Shown here one piece after another: positions 36,357-41,468 of a stretch of 41,468 nt of DNA. How positions within the stretch are numbered: position 1 is the stretch's first letter; each line of letters opens with the position of its first letter. The position numbers were made by a program, and so were the translations under genes. This DNA is from Hymenobacter rubripertinctus (GTDB lineage: Bacteria; Bacteroidota; Bacteroidia; Cytophagales; Hymenobacteraceae), in NCBI RefSeq assembly GCF_003583925.1, contig NZ_QYCN01000004.1:145366-186833 (forward strand), read 5' to 3'. The notes beneath the pieces were generated by a model. That model was not told the DNA's origin. It ran no database searches and saw nothing but the letters and a program-made list of their open reading frames with translations.

Positions 36357-38405
36357 TTATTCTCCCACCGTAACGGGCCGCTCGGTTGCGCCAGCGGGCA
36401 TTCCGGCCTTTAGCTCCTGGGCCATGTAATGGGCCAGGGCCATGATGGTCAGCATTGGGTTCACGCCGCTACAGGCCGGAAAAGCCGAGGCATCGGCCAC
36501 GAACAGGTGCTTCACTTCGTAGAGCTCCCCGCTGGGGCTGGCCGGGTGGGTGGCCGCGTCGCCGCCCATGCGGCAGGTGCTCATCTGATGGGCGCTGTAG
36601 AGGCCGAACTGATTGGCTTTCCAGCTCAGGTGCGGCAGGTTATCGAGCACCTCGGGGTTGCGCAGCCGGCCATTTTCGGCATGTAGCTGGGGCAGCGTGC
36701 CGTGGGGCAGCAGTACGGTGCCGGCCCCGGCCGCCACATGAATATCGGCGGCGGCCCGCACCCCGCGCAGCAGGTGGTTGCGGTCGAACTCGCTCAGCGA
36801 GTAGTCGATCAGGGCCTGGCCGTTTTTGTCCACGCGCACGCGGCCCCCGTCCCGGTCGCGGGTGAGCACGATAAACGAGCCGATGTGGGCCGCCTGCCGC
36901 ATAAGCTCCTTGTGCTGGCGGCCCGAGCACCAGGGCAGCACCATGCTCATCAGGCCGGGGTGGGCGGGCGGCGTTTCGAGCTTGGCTCCGAAGTTGGTGC
37001 CGTCGAGCATCGTGAACCCGTCGTTGACCACCGACATCATCGGCCCGTGCCAAGCGTTCATTGGCTGGGGATAAATGCCCGACACCACCACCGTGGGATG
37101 CAAATGCAGGTGCTGGCCCAGGTGCGGATGCCGCAGCCCGCTCCGCAGCAGCAGCGCCGGCGTCTGAATGGCCCCACCGGCCACTACCACCCGGCGGGCC
37201 CGCACCGTTACGCGCACGGCCCGCCCGTCGGGGGTGGTGTGCACGGCCTCGGCCCCGGTGGCCTGGCCCTGGGCAATGGTCACGCGCTCGACCAGCGTAT
37301 CGCAGAGCAGGCGCGCTCCGTGCTCAAAGGCCGTTTGCAGGTAGGTGTTCAGGGTGCCCTGCTTCACGCCGTGCCGGTCGCCGAAGCAGCTGTAGCCCAT
37401 GCCCCGGAAGTGCTCCTCCGAGTCGGTGGGGTGGCGCTCATTGCGCGGAATCAGCTTCACCTCCTGCCCCAGCCGCCGGGAGCCGTCGAGCAGAGCCTGG
37501 TTCTGGCCATTGTGGCGGGCATAATCGATGTTCACGTTCAGCACCTGGCTCACCGCGTTCAGGCTCCGTTTAAAGCCATCCGATACGAAGTGGGGCAACT
37601 GGTGCTCGCGGGCCCATTCCTGAAGCACATAATCGGGGGTCCGGAAGGCCCCCGCCCAGTTCACGGTGGTGCCCCCGCCCAGGCAGGAGCCGGCCAGCAG
37701 GGCCACGCTCCCATCCTGGGTACTGAGCGTGCCCCGGGCATCGTAGAGCGTCCCGAGCATGTCCACTTCACGCTGCGAAAACTCGGATCCATGAAAGTAA
37801 GGGCCTTTTTCGAGCACCAGCACATCGTGGCCGGCGGCGGCCAGCTCGCCCGCCACCACCCCACCCCCGGCCCCGCTGCCAATCACCAGCACGTCGCAGT
37901 CGTACACCACGTCCTGGGTGGGTTGCAGCGGCCGCAGCGGCCGTTCGGCAGTCACGGTTTCCAGAGGCATCTGGGGGCCGGGGTAGCCGATGTGCTCCCA
38001 CACCAGGTTGCCCGGCCCGGCCGTGGAGCCGCCATAGTACAGGAACATGTACAGCTTGCGCAGGGCCTGAAAGCCCTTGCGCAGCTGGGGCACGCCGGAA
38101 GAAGCCCAGCTTTGCAGCAGCTTCTCGCGCTGCTCCGGCTCCAGCCGCCCAAATGGCCGCAACGGTCCGAACCAGGTCAGGCCCAGGGCCGGCGAATCGA
38201 GGAGCCGGAGCAGCTGCTCGAACTCCTGTTGCGCCCCGGCGGGCTGGGCCGCCAGCGCCTCCCCCATCTTGTCGAGGTTTACCCCCGCCGAGCCGGCCTG
38301 GTTCCAGTAAGCCGCGTCGGGCGCTCCGGCGGGCGCGGGCAGGGTCGGAATGAACGTGTCGGCGAGGGCGCGCAAGGTGACGCGCTGGGCTTCGGTGAAC
38401 TGCAT
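36357..38405 (-). CDS. GMC-family FAD-dependent alcohol oxidoreductase
   Basis: A 682-residue flavoprotein. The first 165 residues form a helical region typical of the long-chain alcohol oxidase group. The FAD-binding loop is GSGAGGGVVAGELAAAGHDVLVLEKG (about 176-201), the second GMC signature includes GSCLGGGTTVNWAGAFRTP, and the third motif AGGAIQTPALLLRSGL binds FAD. The catalytic end includes AHQMSTCRMG and ACSGVNPMLTIMALAH, with the His and Asn of the active site expected in the last. It could oxidise long-chain or sterol alcohols to aldehydes. An aldehyde dehydrogenase on the same strand begins 1790 bases upstream at 40195 and ends at 38747, so the two might act in order. Confidence 0.9.
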   Translation of the reverse strand: MQFTEAQRVTLRALADTFIPTLPAPAGAPDAAYWNQAGSAGVNLDKMGEALAAQPAGAQQEFEQLLRLLDSPALGLTWFGPLRPFGRLEPEQREKLLQSWASSGVPQLRKGFQALRKLYMFLYYGGSTAGPGNLVWEHIGYPGPQMPLETVTAERPLRPLQPTQDVVYDCDVLVIGSGAGGGVVAGELAAAGHDVLVLEKGPYFHGSEFSQREVDMLGTLYDARGTLSTQDGSVALLAGSCLGGGTTVNWAGAFRTPDYVLQEWAREHQLPHFVSDGFKRSLNAVSQVLNVNIDYARHNGQNQALLDGSRRLGQEVKLIPRNERHPTDSEEHFRGMGYSCFGDRHGVKQGTLNTYLQTAFEHGARLLCDTLVERVTIAQGQATGAEAVHTTPDGRAVRVTVRARRVVVAGGAIQTPALLLRSGLRHPHLGQHLHLHPTVVVSGIYPQPMNAWHGPMMSVVNDGFTMLDGTNFGAKLETPPAHPGLMSMVLPWCSGRQHKELMRQAAHIGSFIVLTRDRDGGRVRVDKNGQALIDYSLSEFDRNHLLRGVRAAADIHVAAGAGTVLLPHGTLPQLHAENGRLRNPEVLDNLPHLSWKANQFGLYSAHQMSTCRMGGDAATHPASPSGELYEVKHLFVADASAFPACSGVNPMLTIMALAHYMAQELKAGMPAGATERPVTVGE

Positions 38406-38531
38406 AGACGGGCGGGAAATGGCAAACGCCTCTCACTGGGGGCGAGGCCTAAAAGTTCGGCAATTTTCCCGAAATACTCGGCTTGCATACCAAATACAAC
38501 AACTGCGTGACCCGGTGAACAGGTGAGCTGT

Positions 38532-38711
38532 CCTTCCGCCGAAGCAGGAATCCCGGTCAGCGTATTGACTGCTATTGCGCATCCTGTAGAAGCGGTCAGC
38601 GCGCTGTAGAGACGCATCCTTGCATCCCTACAGCGCGCTGACGTTGTTTAGCCGCACTTATTGAACGATACCGCGCAAGGGCTGTACTCAGAGTCCTGCT
38701 TCGGCGGAAGG
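38532..38711. repeat. Nested palindromes between the aldehyde dehydrogenase and GMC genes
   Basis: An outer perfect 18-bp inverted repeat (CCTTCCGCCGAAGCAGGA at 38532-38549 and its complement at 38694-38711) encloses an inner perfect 15-bp one (GTCAGCGCGCTGTAG at 38595-38609 and its complement at 38628-38642). The loop of the inner stem reads AGACGCATCCTTGCATCC, with a GATGC-like mini-palindrome. This takes up most of the 341-base gap; the remainder shows nothing else recognisable. Confidence 0.85.
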
Positions 38712-38746
38712 CCAGTTCACTCCTCCCTTATATCACTCGTCCGCCA

Positions 38747-40195
38747 CTAAAGCCACTTTACCAGCATGTTGATCATCTTCCGGACTTTGGGCGTGTAGGG
38801 CGGGTAGAGGGGTTTGAGGGCCGTGAGGCCGGTACGCTGCCTGAGCACCGATTTCTCGTTGCTGAAGGCCATAAAGCCCGCCTGGCCGTGGCAGCGGCCA
38901 ATGCCGCTGTTGCCGAAGCCACCGAAAGGCAGGTCGGGGTGAGCCAGGTGCAGGATGGTTTCGTTCACGCAGGCCCCGCCGGCCGGAATGTTCTGGAGCA
39001 GGTAGCGCTGGTTTTCCTCATCCTGGCTGAACACGTAGAGCGCCAGCGGCTTAGGCCGCGAATTCACCTCGTCCACGGCATCCATGAGGTGGCGGAAGGT
39101 GCGCACCGGCAGTAGCGGCCCGAATATTTCCTCCTGCATCACCCGGCTGCCGGTGGGCGGGTCGAGCAGTACGGTAGGCTCGATGAAGCGGGCGGCGGCA
39201 TCGGTAGCACCGCCCAGGGCTACGGCCGTGCCCTGCGCGCGGGCATCGGCCAGCAGGCCGGCCAGGCGCTCGTAGTGGTTGTCGTTGACGATGCGGGCGT
39301 AGGAGTTCGAATCGGCTACCGGCTGGCCTTCGGGCGAGTAGAAGCGGCTGATGACGCCGCGCATTTCCTCCAGCAACTGGTCGCGGGCATTTTCGTGGAC
39401 CAGCACGTAATCGGGGGCCACGCAGGTCTGGCCCGCATTCACGCCTTTGCCCCAGATGATTTTCTCGGCCGCGTCGCGCAGGTCGGCGGTTTCGTCGACC
39501 ACGGCGGGGCTCTTGCCGCCCAGTTCCAGCGTCACGCTGGTCAGGTGCTCGGCGGCGGCGCGCATCACCACTTTCCCCACCTGGGGGCTGCCGGTGAAGA
39601 AAATATGGTCGAAGGGCAGCTTGAGCAGCTCGGTGGCCACGTCTTTGTCGCCCTCCACTACCGTTACCTCGGCCTCATCGAAGAGTTCCCGGCACAGGCG
39701 GCTGAGCAGGGCGGCCACGATGGGCGTCATCTCGGAGGGCTTGATAATGACGGCGTTGCCGGCCGCCAGGGCCGAAATCAGCGGGTCGATGGCCAGGTAG
39801 AACGGGTAGTTCCAGGGCGCGATGATGAGGCAGACGCCCTTGGGCTCGGGCTGCACCCAGCCGCGGGTGCCCACCAGGGCCATGGGCGTGCCCACCTTGC
39901 GCGGGGCGGCCCACTGGCTGAGGTGGCGCAGCGTGTGGCGCAGTTCCGTCTGCGACGACCAGATTTCGGTAATGTCGGTTTCGGCGGCGGGCTTGCGGAA
40001 GTCGGCGTAGAGTGCTTCCTGAATGGCTTTCCGGTTTTCGGTTATCCAGGCGTCGAGCCGGCGCAGGCGGTTGGCGCGGCTGCTCACGGCCTCGCGGCGC
40101 AGGGCTTCGGCGCGGGCCTGCTGGCGGGCAAACAGGGCGGGAATGGCCGACTGCACCGGGCTTGCCGGCAATGGGGAAGTGGGGGCTGAAGACAT
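38747..40195 (-). CDS. Aldehyde dehydrogenase
   Basis: A 482-residue NAD(P)-dependent aldehyde dehydrogenase of the class 3 type (ALDH3/coniferyl aldehyde dehydrogenase-like). The catalytic Cys258 lies in NAGQTCVAPDYV, Glu224 in VTLELGGKSP, Asn129 in APWNYPFYL, and the nucleotide-binding block is FFTGSPQVGKVVMRAAAEHL (199-218). The C-terminus HLAHPDLPFGGFGNSGIGRCHGQAGFMAFSNEKSVL is characteristic of the class 3 group. The ATG at 40195 (MSSAPTSPLPASPVQ) was chosen; the in-frame start at 40291 adds 32 residues over the region that holds the divergent promoter. Confidence 0.95.
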   Translation of the reverse strand: MSSAPTSPLPASPVQSAIPALFARQQARAEALRREAVSSRANRLRRLDAWITENRKAIQEALYADFRKPAAETDITEIWSSQTELRHTLRHLSQWAAPRKVGTPMALVGTRGWVQPEPKGVCLIIAPWNYPFYLAIDPLISALAAGNAVIIKPSEMTPIVAALLSRLCRELFDEAEVTVVEGDKDVATELLKLPFDHIFFTGSPQVGKVVMRAAAEHLTSVTLELGGKSPAVVDETADLRDAAEKIIWGKGVNAGQTCVAPDYVLVHENARDQLLEEMRGVISRFYSPEGQPVADSNSYARIVNDNHYERLAGLLADARAQGTAVALGGATDAAARFIEPTVLLDPPTGSRVMQEEIFGPLLPVRTFRHLMDAVDEVNSRPKPLALYVFSQDEENQRYLLQNIPAGGACVNETILHLAHPDLPFGGFGNSGIGRCHGQAGFMAFSNEKSVLRQRTGLTALKPLYPPYTPKVRKMINMLVKWL

Positions 40196-40280
40196 GGAGG
40201 GGGCTAAAATGGGCGGCGCTACCGGCAGGGGAAAAAAACAGATTTCAACCGATAAGCACCCGATTCTTCCTGCATACCGC

Positions 40281-40288
40281 CATCTTTG
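40281..40288 (+). promoter_or_regulatory. Possible -7 element for the DinB-like gene
   Basis: CATCTTTG differs from TAnnTTTG by one base and lies 31 bases before the ATG at 40319. It overlaps an in-frame TTG at 40286, which makes that longer start unlikely and supports the ATG at 40319. Confidence 0.35.
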
Positions 40289-40318
40289 CACAATAGTTCG
40301 GCCTCTTACTCAGCCCGT

Positions 40319-40795
40319 ATGGTTTTATCCGCGCCTAGTATGCCCCAGGTTTGTCATCGGTTGCACGAATTGCTGGGGCTGCTCAACACCCGGCTGCCGC
40401 TCTTTTCGCCGGCAGAGCTAGCGGCCTTTCCCGGGCCGGGCAAATGGTCGCGCAAGCAGATTCTGGGCCATCTGATCGACTCGGCGGCCAACAACCACCA
40501 GCGTTTCATGCTGGCCCTTACCACCCCCGAGCCCCTGGTGCTGACGCCCTACGACCAGGATGCCTGGGTGCGGTGCGCCGACTATCAGCACACGCTCCCG
40601 GCCGACCTGCTCAGCCTCTGGACCACCTACAACCGCCAGCTCATCCGCCTGATCGAGCAGATTCCGCTGACGGCCCACGCCCACCGCTGCACCTACGGAA
40701 ACGGCTACGAGGTAACCCTGCGCTGGCTGATTGAGGACTACGCCGTGCATCTGGAACACCACGTGCAGCAGATTCTGGGCCGGACCCCGCAGTAA
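40319..40795 (+). CDS. DinB-like (YfiT/DinB_2) protein
   Basis: A 158-residue four-helix-bundle protein of the DinB/YfiT superfamily, which often binds a metal through three His residues and includes thiol-dependent transferases. Visible marks are PGPGKWSRKQILGHLIDSAANNHQRFM, with His and Asp after KWS..., and the C-terminal DYAVHLEHHVQQIL with the second metal His group. DinB_2 members of this form (AANNHQRF) are common in Bacteroidota. The start at 40319 (MVLSAPSMPQV) is preferred over MPQV at 40340, but both are possible. Confidence 0.82.
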   Translation: MVLSAPSMPQVCHRLHELLGLLNTRLPLFSPAELAAFPGPGKWSRKQILGHLIDSAANNHQRFMLALTTPEPLVLTPYDQDAWVRCADYQHTLPADLLSLWTTYNRQLIRLIEQIPLTAHAHRCTYGNGYEVTLRWLIEDYAVHLEHHVQQILGRTPQ

Positions 40796-40852
40796 GCCAG
40801 GCACTTTTTTGCGGGTAGCCAACGTTAGCGGGACTTGTCTTTTTCCCTTTCG

Positions 40853-41468
40853 ATGCGCCAATCCTCTTTCTCTGCTTGTTCCAACCGGTTGCTGGCCGTT
40901 TTTCTATTGCTGCTCACCAGTTTGCTGCCCGTAGCGGGCCGGGCGGGTAGTGCGCCGGGGCTGCCCCCGTTGCGGGTGCGCCCCATTGCCCCAGGGGTGT
41001 TCGTGCCCACCGTGTATGGCCGCCCCCGGGGTTCGGCCGGGCCGGTAGCCAGCAACGGCCTGCTGGTGCGCACCAGCCAGGGCATTCTGCTCGTTGATAC
41101 CGCCTGGGACCCCGACCAGACCCGCCAGCTCCTGCAATGGGTAGCCGACAGCCTCCACGAGCGGGTGCGGCTGGCCATCATCACGCAGGCCGCCACGGCC
41201 CGGCCCGGCGGGCTGGCCGTATTGCGCAGCCAGCACATCCGGGTGTACAGCAGCCCGGCCACGGCGGCGCGCTGGCACCAGCAATATCCGCAGCAGCTGG
41301 CTCCCACGGCGGCGCTCAAGCCCTGTACCCTCATCCGGGCCGGGCGCACGCGACTGGAGCTGTTCTTCCCCGGCCCTGGCCAAACCCCCGACAATGTGGT
41401 GGCCTGGCTGCCGCGCCACCGCATCCTGTTCGGGGGCGCACTGGTCCGGCCCCAGGCCGCTACCGGGC
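40853..41468 (+). CDS. Metallo-beta-lactamase-fold protein lacking zinc ligands (3'-truncated)
   Basis: The gene runs past the window end; 205 codons are seen. After a signal peptide (residues 1-30), the order of motifs follows subclass B1 metallo-beta-lactamases: GVFVPTVYG, SNGLLVRTSQGILLVDTAWDPDQTRQLLQW, then AIITQAATARPGG where the family has THxHxDRxGG, LELFFPGPGQTPDNVVAWLP where it has PGPGHTPDN, and ILFGGAL where it has FGGC. So residues at the positions of the zinc ligands His116, His118, Asp120, His196 and Cys221 are Gln112, Ala114, Ala116, Gln177 and Ala196. It should not bind zinc or hydrolyse beta-lactams; a binding or structural role is inferred. The last ligand (His263) is outside the window. 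Confidence 0.85.
   Translation, partial: MRQSSFSACSNRLLAVFLLLLTSLLPVAGRAGSAPGLPPLRVRPIAPGVFVPTVYGRPRGSAGPVASNGLLVRTSQGILLVDTAWDPDQTRQLLQWVADSLHERVRLAIITQAATARPGGLAVLRSQHIRVYSSPATAARWHQQYPQQLAPTAALKPCTLIRAGRTRLELFFPGPGQTPDNVVAWLPRHRILFGGALVRPQAATG

Noticed and set aside
36702..38510. 602-codon open frame on the plus strand opposite the GMC oxidoreductase
   Set aside because: Antisense shadow of a gene with clear FAD motifs; composition is low-complexity and it has no recognisable domain.

Overview
The window looks like chromosome from a high-G+C member of the Bacteroidota, most likely Hymenobacter or a close relative (Hymenobacteraceae, Cytophagales). The reasons are Bacteroidota-type promoter elements (TAnnTTTG, often with a TTA about 20 bases upstream), a PorT-like outer-membrane barrel, several lipoproteins, an SDR-type threonine dehydrogenase, and families such as DUF4136, DUF1206 and DUF3891. 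The genus is an inference by eye, because no marker gene for naming lies here. Coding density is high and genes lie on both strands in short runs. No transposase, integrase, phage gene or CRISPR array was seen.

Layout. 1-1378: the tail of a TPM-domain protein, a DUF4136 lipoprotein and a small SH3-like lipoprotein. 1488-6577: gcvP, a helix-turn-helix regulator and an alanine/saccharopine-dehydrogenase-like enzyme. 6767-10833: DUF1206 membrane protein, DprA-like protein, CsbD-like protein, a large helical-repeat protein and an alanine-rich lipoprotein. 11007-15427: kbl, a TerC membrane protein, a BLUF blue-light sensor and a threonine 3-dehydrogenase. 15477-17392: a two-gene ATPase plus TOPRIM-like cassette of visibly lower G+C, the best candidate for an undescribed (probably defence) system. 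17417-23658: a GT-C glycosyltransferase, DUF3891, a lipoprotein, a YihY/BrkB protein, an outer-membrane barrel and a small basic exported protein. 23837-31064: rlmN, then a TPP riboswitch and the thiamine operon thiS-C-D-E-G-H. 31197-36274: a histone-deacetylase-like hydrolase, tRNA-Val, an outer-membrane barrel, a membrane protein, a DJ-1/PfpI protein, a thioesterase, an exported protein and a Spy-like lipoprotein. 36357-41468: a GMC oxidoreductase, an aldehyde dehydrogenase, a DinB-like protein and the start of a metallo-beta-lactamase-fold protein that has lost its zinc ligands.

How genes work together. Tdh, Kbl and GcvP, spread over 14 kb as separate transcription units, give the route threonine -> 2-amino-3-ketobutyrate -> glycine + acetyl-CoA -> one-carbon units. 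The thi genes make the pyrimidine and thiazole halves of thiamine and join them under riboswitch control, but thiF is not in the operon. The GMC oxidoreductase and aldehyde dehydrogenase could act in series on an alcohol.

Non-coding structure is unusually rich. Four related imperfect palindromes lie between genes, two of them inside the thi operon. Heptamer tandem arrays fill some gaps from edge to edge, and in two places flank a palindrome in inverted orientation. Several long perfect hairpins (22-46 bp arms) of unrelated sequence are also present.
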